Positions 25,828-34,187 of a stretch of DNA of 64,000 nucleotides are shown piece by piece (the first letter of the stretch is position 1; each line of letters opens with the position of its first letter). A program made the position numbers and the translations under genes. The stretch is taken from contig NZ_BBJU01000007.1 in the NCBI RefSeq assembly GCF_000739935.1, positions 62,001-126,000 of the forward strand, read 5' to 3'. This stretch comes from Agrobacterium rubi TR3 = NBRC 13261 (GTDB lineage Bacteria > Pseudomonadota > Alphaproteobacteria > Rhizobiales > Rhizobiaceae). Under the pieces are notes generated by a model. That model saw only the letters and a list, made by a program, of their open reading frames with translations. It did not search any database and had not been told where the DNA came from.

Positions 25828-27807
25828 TTATTCGATGATCACGGAAAGCGTAGTGCCGGTGTAGACTGGCCTTACCTTCACGCCGTTGGCTTCGATCGCC
25901 GCAAATGAGCCATTGAGACCATCTGCCGTCAAGACCTCGAATTTCGAGCCCGCTTCGGGTGCTTTGTCCCCGAAGGTTAGCTGAAGAGCCGCCTTGTCGA
26001 GCACGGCTTTGCCATTGATGTGCAATGGACCATTTTTCGCGCCAAGAGACAGTGTCCCGCCTGTCTGGCTGTAGTTTCCACCAACGTCCACGCCGCCAAC
26101 TGCTGAAAGCTGAAGTGTACCGCCTGAAACCAGCACGCTACCGGTTCCAAGGGCTGTCTTGGAGGAGACGTTGAGCGTTCCATCATTGACAACGGTGCCG
26201 CCAGAATAGCTGTTTGCACCGTTGAGCTCCAAGGCGCCGGTTCCGGTTTTCACCAGGCGACCAGGTCCCGCAATATCGTTTGTCCAGCGGTCTTGCGCAC
26301 TGAACCCGCCAGCCGACGCATCCATAGCCACTTCTACGTCACCATCAAACGATCCGTAACCTGCCGCAGCTGCCACGAGGTTGATGCGACCCCACCCATT
26401 GCTGTCATCCAGCAAGGGATAGCCAGATTCGATGCCGGTCGAAAACAGAACGGCGCGTCGCTGCGCAGCGCTGAGATAAGGCAGGCGTGTTTCCAACAAG
26501 ACTTCCGCACCTTTGGGCACGACCATTGCGGAGGTTGGTGCAGCAGGGTCGCGGCTGAACGAATAAGTCATCCGTTGACGATACGCAGCTTTGTTGGCGG
26601 TCTCATCGGCAAATTGGTCAGAGGATAGATCAGTGCCGTGGGCAAAGGCTTGCAGTGTTTGTCCTTGCGGCAGGCGGCTTTTGAAATAGGCCTGCACGTC
26701 ATCGAATGCGGCCTTTTTGGTGCTGGCCATGTCGGGGTCTTGCAGCATGGCAGCGGCCATAGCGGTTGCTGCGATACGTCCACCCATCACATCCAGCGGC
26801 GAATGCATGCCAGCCACGATGCGGCTTTCGCCAAGCGCTGAGGCACTGGTCAGCAACTCGGAGAAACGCTCCGGCACCGCATAGGCATAGGCGATGGCCG
26901 AGAGGTAGGCAGCATTTGTGTGGCCGCTCGGAAAACCGCCATCCTTCTGACGTCCGCGATTTTCCCGAACATACCGCAACGCTGGCACCGTCACATCCGG
27001 TTCTGTTTCATATTGCTCGAATGTCTTGTCACCAATGGTCTCTTTGCCGGTTTCAACGACGTCACCCTTGGCGGTCATGCGCCATGGTCGCGGCGACATA
27101 TAGAAATATTTGGCCGGGTTGGTCGTCGCTTCGGGACCGCGCATGCGTTTTATGAAGGCCACGAAATTTTTGAGCTGAGAGTCCACGGAGCCCGCTTCGG
27201 TGCCCTTGTCATCTTCCTTCTTGGTGATGATCTCGTTCGGGTCGAAATCCTGAAGCGTGTGATTGATGGTGGTCGTCGCGCAAGCGCCTTCGCGGTACCA
27301 CGGCGCCAGCGGACCCATACCCTCGATTACGCTGTAGCCTTGCGAGCGCCTGTCGTTGAGATAGGCATCCAGCGCTTGCGCTTTGGTGCGGTTCTTTCCG
27401 GTGACGGAAACCACGTAACGCATGTTTTCCGCCCATATATCCGGATTCACGGCCTTAGCCTTGCTGAAATTGGTCGGGCCGTCGCCATTGGCGCCACCAT
27501 TAGCCCATGCGTCGTCACCAAGGCTCCAGATGTGGTTGAAGCCGGACAGGATTTTTATGATCGGATTGTCTTGGTCGTCATAGGCTCTGACATCTTCGCC
27601 CTTGGCGTTCTTTCCCGTCTGGTTGCGATAGTTTTCCGTAATGGGGAGCGGATATTGAACCGAGGGCTCTGTGATCGAGACGCTGTAACCGATGCCGGTT
27701 GGCTCTGTGGTATCGAAAGCCTGCGCATGGCTCGTCAGGCCGATGGCGGCCACAGAGGCCAGCATGGCCGAGCGAAACAACGGGAAATACACGGAAAAAT
27801 TTGCCAT
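25828..27807 (-). CDS. Secreted class A acid phosphatase/PAP2 enzyme with autotransporter-type beta-repeat tail
   Basis: The 659-residue exported protein has a signal peptide ending around HAQA. The complete PAP2/class A acid phosphatase triad is present: K-X6-RP (Lys233), PSGH (293-296) and SR-X5-H-X3-D (Ser328, His335, Asp339). The C-terminal 160 residues carry an autotransporter-associated beta-strand repeat (LVKTGTGALELNGANSYSGG, then VSGGTLQLSA), but no outer-membrane barrel follows: it ends TGTTLSVIIE. I prefer ATG 27807 (AGGA 8 bp upstream) over 27825. A Pho box lies about 50 bp upstream, so it probably serves phosphate scavenging under PhoB control. Confidence 0.87.
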   Translation of the reverse strand: MANFSVYFPLFRSAMLASVAAIGLTSHAQAFDTTEPTGIGYSVSITEPSVQYPLPITENYRNQTGKNAKGEDVRAYDDQDNPIIKILSGFNHIWSLGDDAWANGGANGDGPTNFSKAKAVNPDIWAENMRYVVSVTGKNRTKAQALDAYLNDRRSQGYSVIEGMGPLAPWYREGACATTTINHTLQDFDPNEIITKKEDDKGTEAGSVDSQLKNFVAFIKRMRGPEATTNPAKYFYMSPRPWRMTAKGDVVETGKETIGDKTFEQYETEPDVTVPALRYVRENRGRQKDGGFPSGHTNAAYLSAIAYAYAVPERFSELLTSASALGESRIVAGMHSPLDVMGGRIAATAMAAAMLQDPDMASTKKAAFDDVQAYFKSRLPQGQTLQAFAHGTDLSSDQFADETANKAAYRQRMTYSFSRDPAAPTSAMVVPKGAEVLLETRLPYLSAAQRRAVLFSTGIESGYPLLDDSNGWGRINLVAAAAGYGSFDGDVEVAMDASAGGFSAQDRWTNDIAGPGRLVKTGTGALELNGANSYSGGTVVNDGTLNVSSKTALGTGSVLVSGGTLQLSAVGGVDVGGNYSQTGGTLSLGAKNGPLHINGKAVLDKAALQLTFGDKAPEAGSKFEVLTADGLNGSFAAIEANGVKVRPVYTGTTLSVIIE

Positions 27808-27822
27808 GGCAGGCGTCCTATT

Positions 27823-27849
27823 CATTTTGCAAAACTGGTGTGCAAAATG
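27823..27849. promoter_or_regulatory. 9-bp inverted repeat CATTTTGCA-N9-TGCAAAATG in the phosphatase leader
   Basis: Arms 27823-27831 and 27841-27849 are perfect inverted copies with a 9-nt spacer. The left arm overlaps the first possible start codon (27825). It lies between the Pho box and the preferred start at 27807. It may be a leader hairpin or a second operator. No known motif assigned. Confidence 0.45.
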
Positions 27850-27859
27850 CCCGGCATGG

Positions 27860-27877
27860 ATGACAGTTTTTTGACAG
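27860..27877 (-). promoter_or_regulatory. Pho box (PhoB binding site) upstream of phosphatase gene
   Basis: The minus strand reads CTGTCAAAAAACTGTCAT: two CTGTCA(A/T) direct repeats with 11-bp periodicity and an A-rich 4-bp spacer, essentially the PhoB consensus. It ends 52 bp upstream of the preferred phosphatase start (27807), the normal distance for a box replacing the -35 element. PhoB-dependent induction by phosphate limitation is a strong inference. Confidence 0.82.
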
Positions 27878-27886
27878 AGGCACTGA

Positions 27887-28699
27887 CTAAACCTGATCGC
27901 CCGATGTCATGCGGTGACGGCCAATGGGAAGCATCATGGGCCTGCCCGATGTCGGGTCGGGGATGATCCGGCTTTCCAGGCCGAAGACGGTACGGATGTT
28001 GTCTTGCGTCAACACCTCCTCAGGCGTGCCCATCACATGCAGACGCCCTGCTGCCATGGCGACGAGATAATCGGCGTAACGTGCTGCCAGATTAAGATCG
28101 TGCAGAACCATGACGATGGTCGTGCCGCGGCTGTGGTTCAGGTCGGTCAGTAGGTCGAGAACCTCCACCTGATGGCTGATGTCCAGAAACGTCGTGGGCT
28201 CATCCAACAGCAAGAGTTCTGTTTGCTGCGCAAGCGCCATCGCAATCCAGACGCGTTGCCGTTGGCCGCCGGAAAGCTCGTCCACCGGTCGCTCGGCAAG
28301 TTCGAAAGTCTTTGTGGCCTCGAGTGCTGCGGCCACGGCGTCGTCATCCTCTCGTGTCCAGCGGGAGAGCAAGCCTTGGTGCGGATGCCTGCCGCGGCTG
28401 ACGAGGTCCGCCACCGTGATGCCCTCGGGCGCGATGGGGGATTGCGGCAGGAGCCCCAGTGTCCGCGCCAGCTTTTTGGGCGCTATGCTATGGATCGACT
28501 TTCCGTCCAGCAACACATGGCCGAGTTTTGGCGAAAGAAGCCGCGACATGGTGCGCAACAGCGTGGATTTACCGCATGCATTGGCCCCGACAATGACGGT
28601 GATCTTGCCCGAGGGTATGGTGAGGTCGAGGTCTTCCAGAATGAGCCGGTCACCATAACCGGCGGACAGTTGGCTGACTTCAAGGGAATGGGCGGTCAA
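27887..28699 (-). CDS. Ferric-siderophore ABC transporter ATP-binding protein (FepC/FecE-like)
   Basis: The 270-residue ATPase has Walker A VGANACGKSTLLRT, signature LSGGQRQRVWIAMAL, Walker B LLLLDEPTTFLD and switch His in VLHDLNLAARYAD, the residue pattern of iron-siderophore and cobalamin importers. It ends the leftward binding protein-permease-permease-ATPase operon and overlaps the permease by 4 bp. It powers siderophore transfer across the inner membrane. Confidence 0.94.
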   Translation of the reverse strand: MTAHSLEVSQLSAGYGDRLILEDLDLTIPSGKITVIVGANACGKSTLLRTMSRLLSPKLGHVLLDGKSIHSIAPKKLARTLGLLPQSPIAPEGITVADLVSRGRHPHQGLLSRWTREDDDAVAAALEATKTFELAERPVDELSGGQRQRVWIAMALAQQTELLLLDEPTTFLDISHQVEVLDLLTDLNHSRGTTIVMVLHDLNLAARYADYLVAMAAGRLHVMGTPEEVLTQDNIRTVFGLESRIIPDPTSGRPMMLPIGRHRMTSGDQV

Positions 28700-29736
28700 A
28701 GCGAGCCTCCGCTCCGGTTGGCGCGTATGATCAGGAAGATGAGATAGGGTGCACCGAGCGCGCCGGTGACCACACCCACGGGGTAGCGGCTGGGGAGCAG
28801 GAACTGCCCCGCGTAATCTCCTGCGAGTACCAACAATGCGCCGACCAAGGCGGCGGGGACCAGCAGTGAGCCGTGCGAGCCGACGATACGCGCTGCAATC
28901 GGCCCTGAGAGAAACGCAACGAAGGCAATCGGCCCGGTGATGGCCGTTGCAAAGGCAATCATGCCGACGGCAGCAATGATAACGAGCACGCGGGTAACGC
29001 CAACGCGCACGCCCAACGCGGCAGCCGTGTCATCCCCAAGTCGTAATGCTTCGAGGTCCCGCTGGCGGCTTAGCAACAAGCTTCCGAAAACGATGAGCCC
29101 CAGCAGCAGCGGCAGGACTTGCGAGAGCTGCGCGCCGTTGACGCTGCCCGTCAGCCACCGCATGGCTTCTTGCAGGTTCCAGGCAGGGGCTGTCGACAAA
29201 ATATAGGCGATAATGCTTTCCAGCATGGCAGAAACGCCGATGCCGACGAGGATGAGCCGCGTTCCGGCAACGCCATTACGGGACGACAGTCCATAGACCG
29301 ACAGAGCGACGCCAAGGCCAGCAATCACAGCAAAGACTGAAACAATGGGGCCTTTCAGCGATAGCACGACGATGGCAAACACCGCCGCCGCGCTCGCACC
29401 CGAACTGATGCCGATAATATCCGGGCTCGCCAGTGGATTGCGCAGCATGATCTGAAAGGCGACGCCGCCAAGCCCAAAGCTTAAGCCCGCCAGAATGGAC
29501 AGCAGAGCACGTGGCAAGCGCAACTGCCCCACAGTAAAGCTTGCGCCGGCAACATCCTCGCCCAGCAAAACGCTTATGACGTCTGCCGGTCGCGTGAAGG
29601 ATTGGCCGAGCACAAGCGTGAGCGAAAAGATCGCAACGAGAAACGTAACAAGAACGGCCATTACACGCAGACGTTTGCGCCCATGCTTGTTGCGGCTTTC
29701 CACGATGGAGTGAACAATTGGTGCCAGCATCGTCAT
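28696..29736 (-). CDS. Iron-siderophore ABC transporter permease (FecCD family, FepG-like)
   Basis: The 346-residue membrane protein of the BtuC/FecCD fold contains VGQLRLPRALLSILAGLSFGLGGVAFQIMLRNPLASPDIIGISSGA, the family hallmark, and about ten hydrophobic helices. I start at ATG 29736, which overlaps the upstream permease stop (ATGA). The open frame to 29976 lies inside that gene. It forms a heterodimeric channel with its neighbour. Confidence 0.94.
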   Translation of the reverse strand: MTMLAPIVHSIVESRNKHGRKRLRVMAVLVTFLVAIFSLTLVLGQSFTRPADVISVLLGEDVAGASFTVGQLRLPRALLSILAGLSFGLGGVAFQIMLRNPLASPDIIGISSGASAAAVFAIVVLSLKGPIVSVFAVIAGLGVALSVYGLSSRNGVAGTRLILVGIGVSAMLESIIAYILSTAPAWNLQEAMRWLTGSVNGAQLSQVLPLLLGLIVFGSLLLSRQRDLEALRLGDDTAAALGVRVGVTRVLVIIAAVGMIAFATAITGPIAFVAFLSGPIAARIVGSHGSLLVPAALVGALLVLAGDYAGQFLLPSRYPVGVVTGALGAPYLIFLIIRANRSGGSL

Positions 29737-30776
29737 AGCTCGCGCACCCGCTGGCGTCTGACGACCCAGATGAAGAACGGCGCACCGATGAGCGCGGTGA
29801 CGATTCCCACATCGAGTTCGGACGGGCGCGAGATGATGCGTCCGACAATGTCTGCCGCGAGCAACAGGCCAGCACCCGCCAGCGCCGAAAACGGCAGGAG
29901 CCAGCGGTGATCGACCCCCACCAGCAAGCGACAGAGATGCGGCACGACAAGCCCTAAAAAGCCGATGGGTCCACACACCGCCGTCGTTGCGCCACAGAGC
30001 AGGATTGCACCAAGTGCGGAGAACGCACGGGCTATAGCCACGCGCTCACCAAGGCCTGCCGCTAGGTCGTCCCCCAAAGCCAAAGAGTTGAGTTTTCGCG
30101 CCGACAGCATGCTGATGAAAAAACCGACAGCCAGAAACGGCAGGACATGCGAGATACGATCGAATGTCGCGCCACCAACGCCGCCGATCTGCCATGAGCG
30201 GATGCCCCCGGCAATGTCGTTTCTCGGCAGAACGACCGCGATAACCAGCGACGAGAACGCTACGGAGGTTGCCGCGCCCGCCAGCGCTAGTTTCAACGGC
30301 GTCGCACCACCGCGACCCAGCGAGCCGATCGTATAAACGAAAACGGCCGAACACCCCGCACCGGCTATTGCCGTCCAGATAAATGCGTTGGCCGAGGCGA
30401 TGTTGAACCACGCGACGCCGATCACCACCGCAAGCGACGCGCCCATGTTCACGCCCAATATTCCGGGGTCTGCAAGAGGATTGCGTGTGACACCTTGCAT
30501 GATGGCGCCGGATAAGCCCAGCGCGGCGCCAGCAACCACGGCAAGGAGCGTGCGGGGAATACGAACGACGACAGCAGCCTGACCGATATTATCGGTTTGG
30601 CCGCCCACGGCTGCCAGGATATCATTCCAGCCGACGTCTCTTGTGCCGATGGCAACGGATAGCACACACAGCAGGAAAAGCATCGCCATCACGGCCAGAA
30701 GCCAGAGCGAGCGGGCGCCGTTGGATCGCACCCTCACTCCAGTTGGCGTCCGGTTCCTGTGGCGTCTGAACGTCAT
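29733..30776 (-). CDS. Iron-siderophore ABC transporter permease (FecCD family, FepD-like)
   Basis: The 347-residue FecCD permease contains RIPRTLLAVVAGAALGLSGAIMQGVTRNPLADPGILGVNMGAS and a C-terminal RVREL. A basic cytoplasmic N terminus (RRHRNRTPTGVRVR) precedes the first helix. Its ATG overlaps the binding-protein stop by one base (TGATG). It pairs with the next permease to carry the ferric siderophore. Confidence 0.94.
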   Translation of the reverse strand: MTFRRHRNRTPTGVRVRSNGARSLWLLAVMAMLFLLCVLSVAIGTRDVGWNDILAAVGGQTDNIGQAAVVVRIPRTLLAVVAGAALGLSGAIMQGVTRNPLADPGILGVNMGASLAVVIGVAWFNIASANAFIWTAIAGAGCSAVFVYTIGSLGRGGATPLKLALAGAATSVAFSSLVIAVVLPRNDIAGGIRSWQIGGVGGATFDRISHVLPFLAVGFFISMLSARKLNSLALGDDLAAGLGERVAIARAFSALGAILLCGATTAVCGPIGFLGLVVPHLCRLLVGVDHRWLLPFSALAGAGLLLAADIVGRIISRPSELDVGIVTALIGAPFFIWVVRRQRVREL

Positions 30777-31792
30777 CAGCGCGGTCCAGAGGATTTTTCT
30801 GCTGCTTTAGCCAGCAACGCCGCATAATCCTTCAAAACCCATGAAATGGACAGCGGCGTCGGGTTTGCTGCTGTGCCAAGCGGGTTTCGGCCCAGCATGA
30901 CGATTGATTTGTTCTGGACGGCAGGCATTTTGGACAAGAGCGGATCAGCCTCCACCGCATCCAGCAATGGCTGGCCGCCATAGGTCACGATGATGTCGAC
31001 ATCATCGAACGAATCCACGCGCTCTGCGCTGAGACTGGACGCGAACTGTCCCTGCTTTGAGGCTTCCTGGACGCTTTTGGGCGATGTCAGACCCAGGTCT
31101 GCGAAAAACTTCACGCGAGTATCGTTGGCGGTGTAGAAATTGACGGTGCTGAGGTTGGTCGCATCCAGATGGGTGACGAACATGGCGGATTTCCCCTTCA
31201 ATTGGGGGTAACCGGCGACCACCTGCGCAATCTCACCTTCCGTGCGCTTGATCAACGCCTCACCCTCAGCGGACATGCCAAGACCGGCGCTGTTGAAGCG
31301 GATCATGTCACGCCAGTCTGTTGCCCATGCCGATTGCGGATAGGCGATGACGGGTGCGATCTGGCTCAGCGTGTCGTAATCCGCCTGGCTCATGCCAGAA
31401 TAGGCGGCCAGGATAACGTCGGGTTTCGTAGCGGCGACGGCTTCGAAATCGATGCCGTCGCCTTCGTCGAACAGCACAGGCTTTTCCGCACCAAGCGCTT
31501 TCAACCGTTCAGCTACCCATGGCAGGAGGCCATCGCCGTCATCGTCCCCGAAATTGGCCGCAGCAAAACCGACTGGCACGATGCCGAGAGCCAACGGCAC
31601 CTCGTGATTGGCCCATGCGACGGTGGCGATCCGTTCAGGTTTCCTTTCAATCGTTGCTGTGCCCAAAGCGTGTTTGATGACGAGCGGATAGGTCGTCTCA
31701 TCGGCAGCTTGCGCCGCTGACAATGCGGCAAACGACAGGATGATAGCGATGATCGGCGCAAAAGCGCTGATGAAGCGCAGCATGGGCGACAC
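30776..31792 (-). CDS. Iron-siderophore ABC transporter substrate-binding protein
   Basis: The 338-residue protein has a signal peptide (hydrophobic core IIAIILSFAALSAAQAA) and the class III binding-protein fold of FhuD/FepB type: ATIERKPERIATVAWANHEVPLALGIVPVGF, then a long connecting helix and a C-terminal lobe. It is the first gene of the leftward operon with GGAGAG ahead of its ATG and is divergent from a TonB-dependent receptor. Siderophore identity is unknown; no biosynthesis genes are nearby, so a xenosiderophore is possible. Confidence 0.92.
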   Translation of the reverse strand: MSPMLRFISAFAPIIAIILSFAALSAAQAADETTYPLVIKHALGTATIERKPERIATVAWANHEVPLALGIVPVGFAAANFGDDDGDGLLPWVAERLKALGAEKPVLFDEGDGIDFEAVAATKPDVILAAYSGMSQADYDTLSQIAPVIAYPQSAWATDWRDMIRFNSAGLGMSAEGEALIKRTEGEIAQVVAGYPQLKGKSAMFVTHLDATNLSTVNFYTANDTRVKFFADLGLTSPKSVQEASKQGQFASSLSAERVDSFDDVDIIVTYGGQPLLDAVEADPLLSKMPAVQNKSIVMLGRNPLGTAANPTPLSISWVLKDYAALLAKAAEKSSGPR

Positions 31793-31808
31793 TCTCCGAA
31801 ATTAAAGT

Positions 31809-31823
31809 TGAGTTCGTTTCTCA
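31809..31823. promoter_or_regulatory. Candidate IRO motif (TGA-N9-TCA) upstream of binding-protein gene
   Basis: TGAGTTCGTTTCTCA matches the TGA-N9-TCA iron-responsive operator described for RirA-type control in rhizobia. It lies 16 bp upstream of the binding-protein start, in its leader. The motif is short and could occur by chance, but the context (iron uptake, divergent promoters) fits. Confidence 0.4.
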
Positions 31824-31862
31824 GCTTCATGCCATGCGGTCAAGGCTGATGTGGTGGTGGCG

Positions 31863-31918
31863 CCACACGGAGTGTGGAAGTTTCCGTGGTTTTCTCCAAA
31901 ACCGTGGAATTGTACAAT
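31863..31918. promoter_or_regulatory. Divergent iron-uptake promoter region with two palindromes
   Basis: CCACAC-GGA-GTGTGG (31863-31877) and GGTTTT-CTCC-AAAACC (31888-31903) are perfect 6-bp inverted repeats. The second is flanked by direct CCGTGG repeats. TACAAT (31913-31918) is a 5/6 match to a -10 box reading toward the receptor. These are candidate promoter and operator elements of the divergent pair; none is assigned to a named regulator. Confidence 0.35.
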
Positions 31919-32014
31919 ACCGGATAATCTCCCTCAAGTTATCACCTCCGCCATGGGGCACCGGTGTTCTACCGAGATTGCCAGCGACAGCAACACCACG
32001 TCTGGAATGTGATC

Positions 32015-34135
32015 ATGAAGATTGAGACGAAGAGCGCAAATTCGGGCCAGCCACGGCGCCATTATAACAAGGCTATCCTGTTGGGATGCACGGCACTTGT
32101 AGCGCTGACGCCTTTGCAGATACTGGCGCAGGAAGCGGGCGCTGCAGGCGGCACTGTTCTTGAAACAATCGTGGTGGATGGATCGGGTGGCGATGATAAC
32201 GAGAGATCAATCGTAGCCAAACAGACGACTGGCGCTGGAAAGATGCCAAGTGAAGTGCTGACAACACCGGCTTCAGTTTCCGTCATCACTGCAAAAGAAA
32301 TCAAAGAACGTGCAGCCACAAGCGTCGAGCAGGTCGTGCAGTACACGGCAGGGGTGGTTACTGATTTTTATGGTTCGGATGATCGCTGGGACTTCTTCGA
32401 TATCCGCGGCTTTACACCGTATACCTATCGGGACGGACTGGCCATTGGCAGGACATTCGGTGGTGTTCGTGAAGAGCCTTATGCTTTCGAGCGTATCGAA
32501 GTCCTGAAAGGGACAAGCTCCAGCAGCTTCGGATCCGCTGAGCCCGGTGGCGCCGTGAATTATGTCACCAAGTTGCCGAAAAGCGAGCGCTTTGGTGAAG
32601 CTTACGTCACCGGCGGTTCGTTCGACCATAAAGAGGTTGGACTGGATTTTGGTGACAACATCACGCAAGACGATACGCTGTCCTATCGCCTCACCGGGAA
32701 GTTTCAGGATGCGGATGCCGAATACGACTACTCGAAGGACAATGAGAAGTTCGTCATGGGCGGCCTGACATGGCGGCCCACGGATGTGACGAGCCTATCT
32801 TTTGTGTTCGATCATCTGAACAAGGATGGGGTACCGGGGAGCGGCGGACAGCCTTTCGGTACGGATTTCGACAGAAGCAAATTCTTCGGTGAGCCAGATT
32901 ATTATTTCAACAACACCAACCGCAACACCTATAGCCTGATGTTCGATCATGATTTCGGAGATGGGCTGAGCTTCGGTTCCAAAGCACGCTACAGCAAAAC
33001 GAATACCGGATTTGGCAGTGCATATCTACAGAACCCGACAGTGGGTTTTCCAAACCTGACGGATCGTTACTTTTTTGGCAGCGACAAATCGTCAGAACAA
33101 TTCGTCATCGATGCGAACCTCGTCTATGAGCGAAACTTCGACGACATCGAAAGCCGCACGCTTCTTGGCGTCGAATACAATAACTTCAAGTCGGAAGAGG
33201 CGAGCCTGTATGTGCCGAACGGCCCGTCTCCAATTGACTCCGCAAATCCCGTTTACACCGGCGGCCCGAACGTTGGGCTTACCCCTGGGAATGGAAACGA
33301 TCAAACAACCAGGGCAATTTACCTTCAGCAGGATGTGACTTACCAGGACAGGCTTATTGTAAGCTTAGGTCTGCGGAACGATTGGCTCGATCTCAGTCAA
33401 ACAGAGTTGGCGTCTGGCGCCTCGACGTCCAGTGCCAACAGCGAATTCAGCAAAAAGGTCGGACTCAGCTATAAAATCACCCAGGAATTCGCTGCCTTTG
33501 CAAGCTACGCTGAGTCCGCAGCCCCTCCCGGTGTCGGAACAGAACCCACCACCGGCAAGCAGTATGAAGTTGGCGTAAAGTACCAGCCGGACGCTTTTCC
33601 AGCCTTGTTCACCGCATCGCTCTATGACCTGACAAAGGGAAACATCACCGTCTATGACAGCGTGACGTATCTGCCAGATTCGGTCGAAAAGGTTCGCCAC
33701 CGTGGTATTGAACTGGAAGCCAAGGCGGAACTGACGAACACCATCAACCTGATCGCGGCCTACAGCTATATCGACTCCAAGATCGAAGAGCCGGGTGGCG
33801 CAAATGATGGTAACCGCCTCATGCGCGTCCCAAAGCACGTGGCTTCCATTTGGACAACGTACACGCTGGAAGGTGAGGGCGCACTCGGCGATATGACCTT
33901 TGGCGTAGGCGCTCGATATTCCGACAGCTACTTCACCAACATCCAGAACACCATAGCTTCGGATAGTGCGGTCGTGTTCGATGCGGCCTTTACCTACAAG
34001 ATCAAGGAGAACACAACGCTTCAGCTCAATGCCAGCAATCTGTTCGACGAAAAACATGTCGCAAGTCAGGACACTGGCGGGGTTTATTACAATCCAGGCC
34101 GTGCGATCTACGCAACGCTTCGTCAGACTTGGTAA
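32015..34135 (+). CDS. TonB-dependent siderophore receptor
   Basis: This outer-membrane receptor has 706 residues from the ATG at 32015 (GGA 8 bp upstream; the longer frame from 31964 lacks a signal-like start). It has a long signal peptide (core AILLGCTALVALTPLQILAQ), TonB box ETIVV, a plug domain (PASVSVITAKEIKERAATSV, FDIRGF, RIEVLKGTSSSSFGSAEPGG) and a beta-barrel ending in an aromatic residue (YATLRQTW). It resembles FhuA/FoxA-type hydroxamate receptors. It brings the ferric siderophore into the periplasm for the divergent ABC system. Confidence 0.94.
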   Translation: MKIETKSANSGQPRRHYNKAILLGCTALVALTPLQILAQEAGAAGGTVLETIVVDGSGGDDNERSIVAKQTTGAGKMPSEVLTTPASVSVITAKEIKERAATSVEQVVQYTAGVVTDFYGSDDRWDFFDIRGFTPYTYRDGLAIGRTFGGVREEPYAFERIEVLKGTSSSSFGSAEPGGAVNYVTKLPKSERFGEAYVTGGSFDHKEVGLDFGDNITQDDTLSYRLTGKFQDADAEYDYSKDNEKFVMGGLTWRPTDVTSLSFVFDHLNKDGVPGSGGQPFGTDFDRSKFFGEPDYYFNNTNRNTYSLMFDHDFGDGLSFGSKARYSKTNTGFGSAYLQNPTVGFPNLTDRYFFGSDKSSEQFVIDANLVYERNFDDIESRTLLGVEYNNFKSEEASLYVPNGPSPIDSANPVYTGGPNVGLTPGNGNDQTTRAIYLQQDVTYQDRLIVSLGLRNDWLDLSQTELASGASTSSANSEFSKKVGLSYKITQEFAAFASYAESAAPPGVGTEPTTGKQYEVGVKYQPDAFPALFTASLYDLTKGNITVYDSVTYLPDSVEKVRHRGIELEAKAELTNTINLIAAYSYIDSKIEEPGGANDGNRLMRVPKHVASIWTTYTLEGEGALGDMTFGVGARYSDSYFTNIQNTIASDSAVVFDAAFTYKIKENTTLQLNASNLFDEKHVASQDTGGVYYNPGRAIYATLRQTW

Positions 34136-34146
34136 TCTGCTGAATC

Positions 34147-34183
34147 ACGCGTGAAGCCATCGCTTAGCAGTGGCTTCACGCGT
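34147..34183. terminator. 13-bp bidirectional terminator hairpin
   Basis: ACGCGTGAAGCCA (34147-34159) and TGGCTTCACGCGT (34171-34183) form a perfect 13-bp stem with an 11-nt loop, placed exactly between the convergent receptor gene and the DapA-like gene (stop at 34188). It can end transcription from both sides, although U-tracts are weak. Confidence 0.75.
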
Positions 34184-34187
34184 TGCG

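Noticed and set aside
25828-27807. Classical autotransporter
   Set aside because: A passenger-type repeat is present, but no C-terminal beta-barrel follows; the protein ends 160 residues after the enzyme domain.
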